The notes below the pieces were generated by a model. That model did not search any database, was not told where the DNA came from, and saw only the letters and a program-made list of their open reading frames with translations. Shown in pieces: positions 8,398-16,395 of a stretch of DNA of 64,000 bases. The position numbers and the translations under genes are program-made. Where the stretch lies: contig NZ_QICD01000005.1 in the NCBI RefSeq assembly GCF_003726035.1, positions 1 through 64,000 on the forward strand, in the 5' to 3' direction. The DNA comes from Paraeggerthella hongkongensis (GTDB lineage Bacteria; Actinomycetota; Coriobacteriia; Coriobacteriales; Eggerthellaceae). Position 1 is the first letter of the stretch, and every line of letters starts with the position of its first letter.

Positions 8398-8461
8398 GCC
8401 GTCTTGCTGCGCACTCGCGCAGCAAGACGGCGGACGCTCGACGCCGAGCGTCGAGCGTCCG
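8398..8461. repeat. Two adjacent strong hairpins
   Basis: GCCGTCTTGCTGCGC (8398-8412) pairs with 8417-8431 across a 4-nt loop. CGGACGCTCGACGC (8431-8444) pairs with 8448-8461 across a 3-nt loop. They share one base and lie between the convergent ATPase and binding-protein genes, probably as bidirectional terminators or an exonuclease barrier. Confidence 0.7.
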
Positions 8462-8521
8462 AACGCCCGGATGCAACGAGGTCGCGTGGCTGCTTCAAGG
8501 CTTTGCGGCCATGTCCGGACG

Positions 8522-9667
8522 CTACAGGCTCGCCAGATCGATCTGCTTGAATTCGCACCCTTCGGCGGCGAGGTCTTTCGAAAGCTTGGCTCCCAAGAAA
8601 AACTCCGTGATCTCGTCGAGCTTCTGCGTGGGATCGACGTCGGCGAACTGCGCGGGGTAGACGGTCGCCCCTACTTGGTAGCAGTTAGCCAAGGCCAGCT
8701 CGATGTTGGTGGCGTAGAAGCGATAGGCGATGAGCGTGTTCACCTTGCCGTTCCGCACCGCCTTGAGCGCGGAGAAGTAGGAAGGGTTCGCTTCGTAGTC
8801 CTCTTTCACGAGCGATAGGTTCCCGCTTTCGACGAACACGTAGTCGGGCTGCGCGCTGGAGATGGCTTCGAGGTCGATGTCGAAAGCGCCGCTCGCGCCG
8901 TTCACGTCGGCGACGTTCTTCACGTTGGTTGCCTGGAAAGGCGGGAAGTTCGCCTCCGTTCCCGCGAAGCCGTGGCCGCCGCGGAAGCTGATGCCGGCTG
9001 CGTATGCGGTTTTGACTTGGTCGGCGGGAATGCCGGCCGTGCGCTTCTCGAGGTCTGCGCGCGCGTCCTCCATGTAGCGGACGATGTCCGCTGCGCGCTC
9101 CTGCTTGCCGACGATGCTTCCGACCAGGTTGACGTTGTCGTAGAACGTCTGGTCGAACACCACGTTGCTCAAAGTCAGGCACACTACGGGGATGCCGGTC
9201 CTTTCCTGAAGGGCGTCGGCGGCGTCTTTGTCGATCGAGGCGAACACGACGTCGGGCGCCGCTTGCATGATGGCTTCCTCGTTCGGGGTGGTTCCCTTCG
9301 ATCCTCCGTCGCCGATGACGGGCAGGCTCTTGAACGTTTCGTGATTGACGTGGCGATAGCTGCAGGTGACGTTGTCCTTCAGCTCGGACTGCTCCACACC
9401 GACTACCTTGTCTGCGGCTTGCAAATACGAGACCAGCCGAAGCGAGCTCGATCCGATCCCTATGAGGCGTTGTGCCTCGGCGGGGACTTCGACGCTGCGG
9501 CCGAGCATGTCGGTAACCGTGACGGTTTGCGAAGACGTTGGGGAATCTTGCTGTGCGCTCTGGGGCTGTCCGGTGCTGCATCCTCCTAGGCACAGGATGC
9601 TGATCGCGATGGTCAGCAGCGCTGCGGCGATCAGATGAAGCCGTTTCGTCGTTTGTAGTTGGGGCAT
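8522..9667 (-). CDS. Periplasmic-binding-type lipoprotein of an ABC importer
   Basis: 381 residues. The signal peptide ends in lipobox LGGC (LTIAISILCLGGCSTG), so the protein is a membrane-anchored binding lipoprotein. The body matches the iron-siderophore/cobalamin class III fold: VTVTDMLGRSVEVPAEAQRLIGIG, then SEEAIMQAAPDVVF-like and QPDYVFVE segments. The start at 9667 has AAAGGA upstream. It is the likely partner of the convergent permease and ATPase, and its promoter carries the same operator-like element as that operon. The ligand could be ferric siderophore, haem or molybdate. Confidence 0.87.
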   Translation of the reverse strand: MPQLQTTKRLHLIAAALLTIAISILCLGGCSTGQPQSAQQDSPTSSQTVTVTDMLGRSVEVPAEAQRLIGIGSSSLRLVSYLQAADKVVGVEQSELKDNVTCSYRHVNHETFKSLPVIGDGGSKGTTPNEEAIMQAAPDVVFASIDKDAADALQERTGIPVVCLTLSNVVFDQTFYDNVNLVGSIVGKQERAADIVRYMEDARADLEKRTAGIPADQVKTAYAAGISFRGGHGFAGTEANFPPFQATNVKNVADVNGASGAFDIDLEAISSAQPDYVFVESGNLSLVKEDYEANPSYFSALKAVRNGKVNTLIAYRFYATNIELALANCYQVGATVYPAQFADVDPTQKLDEITEFFLGAKLSKDLAAEGCEFKQIDLASL

Positions 9668-9705
9668 GTCGATTCCTTTCGTTTGGGCCTCCCTCTTGCG
9701 CGATG

Positions 9706-9731
9706 GTAACACGAAGTAAAAATTCGTAACA
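9706..9731 (-). promoter_or_regulatory. Operator-like element TGTTACGAA-N9-CGTGTTAC (copy B)
   Basis: Read on the minus strand it matches copy A at 5646-5671 in both half sequences and in the 9-nt spacing. It ends 38 nt before the binding-protein ATG. A further half site, GGTGTTACGAA on the minus strand, lies at 9754-9764. The region is shared with the divergent feoAB gene, so the site could affect both. Confidence 0.65.
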
Positions 9732-9933
9732 TCAAATTAATACTAAATCGGAATTCGTAACACCAAGAAGAGCGAGCGGTTGCCGTGCGTTGCATCGCGT
9801 ATGCGCGCGCGACGTTTGCCATGTGCAACTTTCTGTGCCCCAAGGCGCCCGTTTCGCGGTACCATGGTTGCGAGCAAAAGACGAGAGACGGCGGCTCGGC
9901 GGGGGATTCGCCGCAGCCGCGCAAGGAGACGCA

Positions 9934-12513
9934 TTGGGCACCCTGAACAACCTGCCCATTGGGAAGACCGCCACAGTGGTGGGGGTTGGCGGCGAAGGAT
10001 CGCTTCGCCAGCACTTCCTGGACATGGGCATTATTCCGCAAGTCGACATCGCCATGGTGAAGCACGCTCCCATGGGCGATCCCGTGGAGGTTCGCGTTCA
10101 CGGCTACGAGTTGACGCTGCGCTTGGACGATGCGCAGAAGATCGAGATCGACGATGTGCGTGAAGCCAGCGAGCCCCGCCGCGAGCCGCTTGTGCGGCGC
10201 CCCTTGCCCCATCCGGGTTTGGGCGAGGGCGGGAAGTTCCACGATAAGGCCGCCGAAAGCCCGCTGCCCGAGGGAACGCCGCTCACCTTCGCTCTCGTGG
10301 GAAATCAAAACTGCGGCAAAACGACCCTGTTCAATCAGCTGACCGGCGCGAACCAGCACGTGGGGAACTTCCCCGGGGTGACGGTCGACCGCAAGGACGG
10401 CGTGGTCAAGGGGCATCCCGAAGCGTTGGTAACGGATCTCCCGGGCATCTACTCGATGTCGCCCCATTCGAGCGAAGAGGTGGTCACCCGACGGTTTTTG
10501 CTGGAGGATCGTCCGCGCGGCATCATCAACATCGTGGACGCCACCAACATCGAGCGCAACCTGTACCTGACCATGCAGCTGCTCGAGCTGGACATACCCA
10601 TGGTGCTGGCCCTCAACATGATGGACGAGATGGAGGGCAACGGCGGCACCGTCCTGGTGAACGAGATGGAAGAGCTGCTGGGCATTCCCGTGGTTCCCAT
10701 TTCGGCGTCCAAGAACGCGGGCATCGAGGAGCTGGTGGAGCATGCGCTGCACGTGGCGCGCTTCCAGGAGCCGCCCGTTCGCCAGGACTTCTGCGCAGCC
10801 GACGAGCACGGGGGCGCCGTGCATCGCTGCCTGCACGGCATCATGGCGCTCATCGACGACCACGCCGAGCGGGCGGGCATCCCGCCGCGGTTCGCGGCCA
10901 GCAAGCTGGCGGAGGGCGACGCGCTTGTTTTGGAGAAGCTGCATCTGGATCAAAACGAGAAGGACATGCTCGACCATATCGTGGCCCAGATGGAGGCCGA
11001 ACGCGGTCTCGATCGCGCGGCGGCCATCGCCGACATGCGTTTCTGCTTCATCGGACGCGTGTGCGAGGACACGGTGGTCAGGCCGCATGAGAGCCGCGAG
11101 CATGCGCGCAGCGTGCTTGTCGATCGCGTGCTGACCGGCACGTACACGGCCATTCCCGCGTTCGTGGCCATCATGACGCTTGTGTTCTGGCTCACGTTCG
11201 ACGTGGTGGGCGCATGGCTTTCGGAGGTCTTGGACGCCGGCATCGGGTGGCTTACCGATGCGACCGCCGGCGCGCTGGCCGCGGCCCACGTGAACGAGGG
11301 GTTGCAATCGCTTGTCATCGACGGCGTGTTCAACGGCGTGGGGAGCGTGCTCAGCTTCCTGCCCATCATCGTCACGCTGTTCTTCTTCCTGTCGCTTTTG
11401 GAGGATTCCGGTTACATGGCGCGCGTGGCGTTCGTCATGGACAAGCTGTTGCGCAAGATCGGCTTGTCGGGTCGCAGCATCGTGCCCATGTTGATCGGCT
11501 TCGGGTGCACGGTTCCGGCTGTTATGGCGTCGCGCACGCTGCCGTCCGAGCGGGATCGCAAGATGACCATCCTGCTCACTCCGTATATGAGCTGTTCGGC
11601 GAAGCTGCCCATTTACGCGTTCTTCACGGCGGCGTTCTTCCCGACGAGCGGGGCCTTGGTGATGGTGGGCCTGTATTTCGGCGGCATCGCGGTGGGCGTG
11701 CTGGTGGCGCTGGCGTTGCGCCGCACGTTGTTCTCGGGCGAGGCGGTGCCGTTCGTCATGGAGCTGCCGAACTACCGCATGCCCAGCGCGCGCAACGTGG
11801 GACTGCTTCTGTGGGAGAAGGCGAAGGATTTCCTGGAGCGCGCCTTCACGGTCATCTTCGTGGCGACCATCGTCATCTGGTTTCTGCAGACGTTCGACTT
11901 CGGCTTGAACATGGTGGCGAACTCCGAGGACAGCATGCTGGCCGTGGTGGCCGGCTGGATCGCTCCGGCGTTCGCGCCGCTTGGGTTCGGGGACTGGCGG
12001 ATTTCGACGGCGCTCGTCACCGGCTTCATGGCCAAGGAGAGCGTCGTGTCCACGTTGTCCATCCTGTTCGGCAGCACGGCGAGCCTGGTTGCCGTCATGA
12101 GCTCTGCGGCCGCATTGGCTTTGCTGGTGTTCTGCTTGCTGTACACGCCGTGCGTGGCGGCGGTGGCGGCGGTAAAGCGCGAGTTGGGCGGGAAATGGGC
12201 GCTCGGCGTGGTGTTCGGCCAGTTGGCGGTGGCATGGGTTGCCGCGTTCGCCGTGCACGGCGTGGGAGCGTTTGCGGCGGACGCCGGCGAGAGCGCGTGG
12301 ACGCTGGCGGTGGGCGCGCTGGTGGCGGCGCTCGTCGTGCTGGCTTTGGCGCGCATGCGCTCGCGCCGCGCGAGGGGAAGCGGATGCGGGTCGTCGTGCG
12401 ATGGCTGCGAAGGTTGCGCGCAGGTGCCGGTGCCGCGCGCGGCTGACGGGGACGGCGAATCGTCCGAGCGCGAGCCCGCGCATGGTTGGAAAGACGGGGG
12501 GATCGGCCGCTGA
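9934..12513 (+). CDS. feoB: Fused ferrous iron transporter FeoA-FeoB with Cys-rich tail
   Basis: 859 residues. Residues 1-75 form a FeoA SH3-like domain (LNNLPIGKTATVVGVGG ... LRQHFLDMGI). The FeoB G domain follows, with GNQNCGKT near 122-129, GNFPGVTVD, DLPG, NMMD and SASK, then the gate-containing membrane domain. The last 45 residues carry GCGSSCDGCEGC, like the separate Cys-rich Feo-associated proteins. The chosen TTG start (9934) has AAGGAG 5 nt upstream; the longer frame lacks one. It imports Fe2+ driven by GTP. The stop overlaps the response-regulator start (TGATG), implying coupling. Confidence 0.92.
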   Translation: MGTLNNLPIGKTATVVGVGGEGSLRQHFLDMGIIPQVDIAMVKHAPMGDPVEVRVHGYELTLRLDDAQKIEIDDVREASEPRREPLVRRPLPHPGLGEGGKFHDKAAESPLPEGTPLTFALVGNQNCGKTTLFNQLTGANQHVGNFPGVTVDRKDGVVKGHPEALVTDLPGIYSMSPHSSEEVVTRRFLLEDRPRGIINIVDATNIERNLYLTMQLLELDIPMVLALNMMDEMEGNGGTVLVNEMEELLGIPVVPISASKNAGIEELVEHALHVARFQEPPVRQDFCAADEHGGAVHRCLHGIMALIDDHAERAGIPPRFAASKLAEGDALVLEKLHLDQNEKDMLDHIVAQMEAERGLDRAAAIADMRFCFIGRVCEDTVVRPHESREHARSVLVDRVLTGTYTAIPAFVAIMTLVFWLTFDVVGAWLSEVLDAGIGWLTDATAGALAAAHVNEGLQSLVIDGVFNGVGSVLSFLPIIVTLFFFLSLLEDSGYMARVAFVMDKLLRKIGLSGRSIVPMLIGFGCTVPAVMASRTLPSERDRKMTILLTPYMSCSAKLPIYAFFTAAFFPTSGALVMVGLYFGGIAVGVLVALALRRTLFSGEAVPFVMELPNYRMPSARNVGLLLWEKAKDFLERAFTVIFVATIVIWFLQTFDFGLNMVANSEDSMLAVVAGWIAPAFAPLGFGDWRISTALVTGFMAKESVVSTLSILFGSTASLVAVMSSAAALALLVFCLLYTPCVAAVAAVKRELGGKWALGVVFGQLAVAWVAAFAVHGVGAFAADAGESAWTLAVGALVAALVVLALARMRSRRARGSGCGSSCDGCEGCAQVPVPRAADGDGESSEREPAHGWKDGGIGR

Positions 12514-13223
12514 TGGCTAAGATGGACGGCGCGGCGTCGGGCTGCATTCTTGTGGTGGAGGACGACCCCGATATCAATGCGCTGCTGGGTACCGTCATGA
12601 CGCGGGCCGGCTATCGCGCGGTGCAGGCGTATTCGGGCACCGAGGCGCGGCTTCATCTGGAGCGCGGGGCGTTCGACCTGGTTTTGCTGGACATGATGCT
12701 GCCGGGCATGGACGGCCCGGAGCTGATCGCGTTCATGCGCGGCGATTTGGGGCTGAAGACGCCCGTTGTCGTGGTGTCCGCAAGGGCGGGGCTGTCCGAC
12801 AAGGTGGACATGCTGGCCCAAGGGGCCGACGACTACCTGGTGAAGCCGTTTCAGCCTGAAGAGCTGGTCGCGCGCGTGCAGGCCGTGCTGCGGCGCGCGG
12901 GCGCCGCGTTGCCGGCGGAGCGCGAGGAATCGCGCTCGTTCAAGAACTTGCGCCTCGATGCGGCTACGCGTCGGGTGTTTCTCGGCAACGAGGAGGTAGT
13001 GCTGACCGCGCACGAGTTCGATATTCTGCACGTGCTTGTGCAGGCGCCCGACAAGGTGTTCTCGCGCGAGCTGCTGTACGAGCTGGTATGGAAGAGCGGC
13101 TACTACGGCGAGGACAACACGGTCAACGTGCACGTGAGCAACATCCGCAAGAAACTTGCCGCCGTCGAGCCGGACGAAGAGTACATCAAAACCGTCTGGG
13201 GCATTGGCTTCAAGCTTTCGTGA
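12513..13223 (+). CDS. OmpR-family response regulator
   Basis: 236 residues. The receiver domain has acidic pocket EDD (16-18), phospho-acceptor Asp60 (LVLLDMMLPGMDG) and Lys111 (VKPF). The C-terminal winged helix has the OmpR-type TAHEFDILHVLVQ ... VHVSNIRKKL ending. ATG 12513 overlaps the feoB stop by one base. No kinase is adjacent. The nearest is at 15433, beyond a repeat element and two ABC exporter genes in the same orientation, so these four may form one functional unit. Confidence 0.92.
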   Translation: MAKMDGAASGCILVVEDDPDINALLGTVMTRAGYRAVQAYSGTEARLHLERGAFDLVLLDMMLPGMDGPELIAFMRGDLGLKTPVVVVSARAGLSDKVDMLAQGADDYLVKPFQPEELVARVQAVLRRAGAALPAEREESRSFKNLRLDAATRRVFLGNEEVVLTAHEFDILHVLVQAPDKVFSRELLYELVWKSGYYGEDNTVNVHVSNIRKKLAAVEPDEEYIKTVWGIGFKLS

Positions 13224-13726
13224 GCCTTTTCGGGGGTCCGGACGGGGCTGGCGGGATTGACGGGGGCGAACGCCTCGATTTGCCACGGAGGTTTCCAGGT
13301 TTTGTCAAAACGGACGAGTTTTGCGGGGATTTTTCGCCTCTTGCAGGCAGGTTGCCAAGGGGAGTTTTTCATCATGCCTTTTCAGAGGCTTGCGCGTTGC
13401 ATTTATCCTGACTTGAGGACCAATAAAACTCGTTCGTTTTGACAGAACCTCGATGAAGAGGGTGTGGCGCAGCGACGACGGGAAAAGGATGCGGCGGGAC
13501 GAGTGCGTGGCTCGGCGGGTTCGGGCAGGGGCTGCCGGGTTCGACGGGGGGGGGTGTCGGCGTGCTGCCGAAAACTCGACGCGCGATCGCATCTTTATCC
13601 TTTCTTTAACCTTTCTTGAGGACTTATTTCACGTCAGGACGGTAAGGTTCTCTTGTGCGTTGGCGAACTGGGGTCGACAAGGTTCGCCCATTGCGAAACG
13701 ACGATGAGGAAAGGCAAGCGGAAACC
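13224..13726. other. 503-bp intergenic region carrying an inverted-repeat element
   Basis: Lies between the response regulator and the ABC exporter ATPase. It contains the 154-bp inverted-repeat element (13297-13450). After it, CTTTATCCTTTCTTTAACC around 13590 is a low-GC stretch that may precede the exporter promoter. I see no gene in it. Confidence 0.5.
13297..13450. repeat. 154-bp element with 26-bp terminal inverted repeats (MITE-like)
   Basis: The left end AGGTTTTGTCAAAACG... (13297-13322) matches the reverse complement of the right end (13425-13450) at 24 of 26 positions. The roughly 100 bp between them encode nothing obvious. Size and structure resemble a miniature inverted-repeat element. 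A target-site duplication is not evident. Confidence 0.55.
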
Positions 13727-14650
13727 ATGGAATCGGTTATCGAGACAAGAGGGCTGACGAAGCGCTACGGCGACGTCCGCGCGCTTGAGGACGTGAGCGT
13801 CGCCGTGCGCCGCGGTGAGGTGTTCGGCCTGGTGGGAGACAACGGAGCCGGCAAGACGACCCTGTTCAAGCTGCTGTGCGGCCTTGCGTTTCCCACCGAG
13901 GGCGAACTGCGCCTGCTCGGCGCGAGCGCGCCGCGCGACCTCGAGCGGCAGCGGGCGCGCGTCGGGGTCGTCATCGAGCAGCCCGGCTTCTATCCGGCCT
14001 TGAGCGTGGGGCAGAACCTGGAATGTTGCCGCATCCGCAGAGGCGTTCCCGGCAGGGATGCGGTTTCGCGCGTGCTCGACACCGTGGGGCTGTCGTACGC
14101 GAAGGGCCGCGCGTGCCGCGACCTGTCTATGGGCATGAAGCAGCGGCTGGGCCTGGCCATGGCGTTGCTGGGAGAGCCGGAAGTGCTGATTTTGGACGAG
14201 CCGACGAACGGGCTCGATCCTAGCGGCATCGTCGAGATGCGCGTTCTTCTGCAAAGGCTCAATCGGGAAAAGGGCATCACCGTGGTAGTGTCGAGCCATC
14301 ATCTGGCCGAGCTAGAGCAGATGGCCACGGTCTACGCGTTTTTGAGCAAGGGTCGGCTTTTAGAGCAGGTGGGCGCCGAGGAGCTTCGTGCGCGCTGCGC
14401 CGACTGCATCGACATCGCCGTGTCGGACGTCCCGCGCTACGCGGTTCTTTTGGAAACCGAGCTGCACCACGACCGCTACCAGGTGCTTCCTGATTCCACG
14501 GTCCGCATTCTCGATCCGCAGCACGGCATCGAGACGTTCAGCGCGCTGGCGAGCGCGCACGGCATGGGCGTTTCCAAGCTGGAACGTCGGAAGATGTCGC
14601 TTGAGCAGTACTATCTGGAAATGAAAGAGCAGGGGGCAACATGTTGCTGA
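13727..14650 (+). CDS. ABC exporter ATP-binding protein (BcrA/antibiotic-type)
   Basis: 307 residues. It shows Walker A GDNGAGKTT, a modified signature (LSMGMKQRLGLAMAL), Walker B VLILDEPTNGLDPSGI and SSHHLAELEQM, the pattern of drug or lantibiotic exporter ATPases. A C-terminal domain of about 80 residues follows the ABC module. ATG 13727 has GAGGAAAGG upstream. It overlaps the permease gene by 10 nt. With the permease, histidine kinase and upstream response regulator it resembles bacitracin/lantibiotic-resistance modules. Confidence 0.9.
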   Translation: MESVIETRGLTKRYGDVRALEDVSVAVRRGEVFGLVGDNGAGKTTLFKLLCGLAFPTEGELRLLGASAPRDLERQRARVGVVIEQPGFYPALSVGQNLECCRIRRGVPGRDAVSRVLDTVGLSYAKGRACRDLSMGMKQRLGLAMALLGEPEVLILDEPTNGLDPSGIVEMRVLLQRLNREKGITVVVSSHHLAELEQMATVYAFLSKGRLLEQVGAEELRARCADCIDIAVSDVPRYAVLLETELHHDRYQVLPDSTVRILDPQHGIETFSALASAHGMGVSKLERRKMSLEQYYLEMKEQGATCC

Positions 14651-15417
14651 ACTATATGAAAAGCGAGTGGTACCGCATTGCGCGGAGCAAGGAAGGGTAC
14701 CTGCTCGTGGGCGTCTTGTGCGCGCTCGTGCTGTTTGCGAACGTGCTTCTGGCCGTCATGGCTGGCACGCCCGATTTTCCGTACGCCACCGCGCGTTTTT
14801 CGCTCAGCAACGTGATCGGGTCGTTGGGGGCGTTGTTCCTTATGGCCGGGTTGCTGGTTTGGCTGCTGTTCGGCGACGATCGCAAAAACGGCACGCTCAA
14901 AAACGAGATAGCCCAAGGGCTTGCACGGCGCGACCTGTTCGCAGGCAAGTGCCTGGTGTCGATTGCATGGGGCTTGATGGGGCTGGCGGTCATCCTGATC
15001 GTGTACGTTGGCAGCGCGGCGCTGCTTCTGGAAGGCCCCGTGTTGGAGCCTGCGACGTACCTGGTCAAAGGCGTGCTCTCGGCTTTGCCGTTCACAGTGG
15101 CGTGTGCGGTGCTGGCAGTTGCCGCGTGCATCGTTTCGCCGAAGCCCGCCAATGCGTTTATGATATGGTTGACCGTCGTGTGCCTGATTCCCATGGCGCT
15201 CGACGCGGTGGGCCGCATGATCGAGCCGGTGGCCGCGCTTGCCGGCTGGATGCCGTACAACTTCTTCGCGAACGAGGTGCTCATCAACATGAGCGGCGCG
15301 GCGGAGTTTCTGTGGGATACGCCGCAAGGTTTGGCGAAGTGCCTGATCTCCGGGTTCGCGGGTATCGTGGCGTTTGCGGCGGCAGGCATGTGGCGCATTG
15401 GAAAAACGGAACTGTAG
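14641..15417 (+). CDS. ABC-2 type exporter permease
   Basis: 258 residues with six predicted helices and no ATPase motifs. The pattern (KSEWYRIARSKEGYLLVG near the start, LKNEIAQGLARRDLFAGK in the first large loop) matches BcrB/LanEFG-like ABC-2 permeases. It is translationally coupled to the ATPase gene upstream (10-nt overlap) and followed 15 nt later by the histidine kinase gene. It probably exports or detoxifies a peptide or lipid-targeting compound. Confidence 0.85.
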   Translation: MLLNYMKSEWYRIARSKEGYLLVGVLCALVLFANVLLAVMAGTPDFPYATARFSLSNVIGSLGALFLMAGLLVWLLFGDDRKNGTLKNEIAQGLARRDLFAGKCLVSIAWGLMGLAVILIVYVGSAALLLEGPVLEPATYLVKGVLSALPFTVACAVLAVAACIVSPKPANAFMIWLTVVCLIPMALDAVGRMIEPVAALAGWMPYNFFANEVLINMSGAAEFLWDTPQGLAKCLISGFAGIVAFAAAGMWRIGKTEL

Positions 15418-15432
15418 CAAAAGGGGGAGGGC

Positions 15433-16395
15433 ATGCCGAACGGGGCGTTCGCTATCGCGCTGCTGCTCGCGTTGAGCACGGCGGCATGGTTCGGCGTGCG
15501 CTGCTTCGCGCTCAAGCGGTCGCTGCGTCGCGCCGATCGCGAGCTGCGCGACATCGTGGAGCACCTGGAGGACAACCGCATCGTGAAGATGCCGTGTCCG
15601 GACCGCGACCTGGAAGCCTTCCTGCGCACCGTGAATTGCGCGCTTGACGGCATTCGCCGCCAGTCGGTGCTTTACGCGCGTCGCGAGACCCAGCTGAAAG
15701 AGCAGATCGAGCGCATAAGCCACGACCTGCGCACGCCGCTCACTTCGATCCAGGGCTATTTGGCGCTTGTCGATGCGGGGCCTTTGAGCGAAGAGGACCG
15801 CGCGGCGCTTGCAACGGTTGAGCGCAAGGCCGAATCGCTGCAGCACCTGATCGCGCAGTTCTACGAACTGTCGCGCGTGCGCGGCGAGGGGTTTTCCCTG
15901 GAACTTGCGAAGGTGGACGCGGCAAGGCTGCTACGTGAATCGATTGCGGGGCAGTACCGGTTGCTGGAAGGACGGGGGACGAGCGTGCGCGCGTCCATTC
16001 CGGACGGCCCGCTTTTCGCGCGTGCGAACGTCGATGCCGTGGAGCGCGTGTTCGCGAACCTGGTGCACAATGCCGGCAAGTACGCGGCAACTTGCTTTGT
16101 CGTGGACGCGGCGTATGAGCGCGAAGGATCGGCTCCGTGCGGCGGCTGGGTGACGGTGTCGTTCGCCAACGATGCCGAAGGCATCGACGAGCGCCAGGTT
16201 GCGCGCTTGTTCGAGCCGTTCTACACGGTCGACTCCGCCCGATCCCGGGAAAGCTCCGGATTAGGGCTTTCGATCGCGCGTCACCTGATGGAACGTATGG
16301 GCGGTGCGCTCGACGCGCGCGTCGAGGCGCGGGGCGCGTCGACGTGGATCGTGTTCGAGGTCAAGCTGCCTGCTTGCCCGAGCGATTCTCGGTAG
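15433..16395 (+). CDS. Sensor histidine kinase
   Basis: 320 residues. A single N-terminal helix and a short linker precede the HisKA box ISHDLRTPLTSIQGYL, whose His is the phosphorylation site. The ATPase domain has the N box FANLVHNAGKYA and G2 box SSGLGLSIARHL. There is no sizeable extracellular sensor loop, so it may sense through its partner ABC transporter, as BceS-like kinases do. ATG 15433 has GGGGGAGGG upstream. Its last 115 bases overlap the convergent AraC gene. Confidence 0.9.
   Translation: MPNGAFAIALLLALSTAAWFGVRCFALKRSLRRADRELRDIVEHLEDNRIVKMPCPDRDLEAFLRTVNCALDGIRRQSVLYARRETQLKEQIERISHDLRTPLTSIQGYLALVDAGPLSEEDRAALATVERKAESLQHLIAQFYELSRVRGEGFSLELAKVDAARLLRESIAGQYRLLEGRGTSVRASIPDGPLFARANVDAVERVFANLVHNAGKYAATCFVVDAAYEREGSAPCGGWVTVSFANDAEGIDERQVARLFEPFYTVDSARSRESSGLGLSIARHLMERMGGALDARVEARGASTWIVFEVKLPACPSDSR

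Noticed and set aside
9631-12483. A 950-residue open frame antisense to feoAB
   Set aside because: It is Arg/His-rich with no domain motifs and mirrors the GC-biased third positions of the clear feoAB frame. It is a shadow of that gene.
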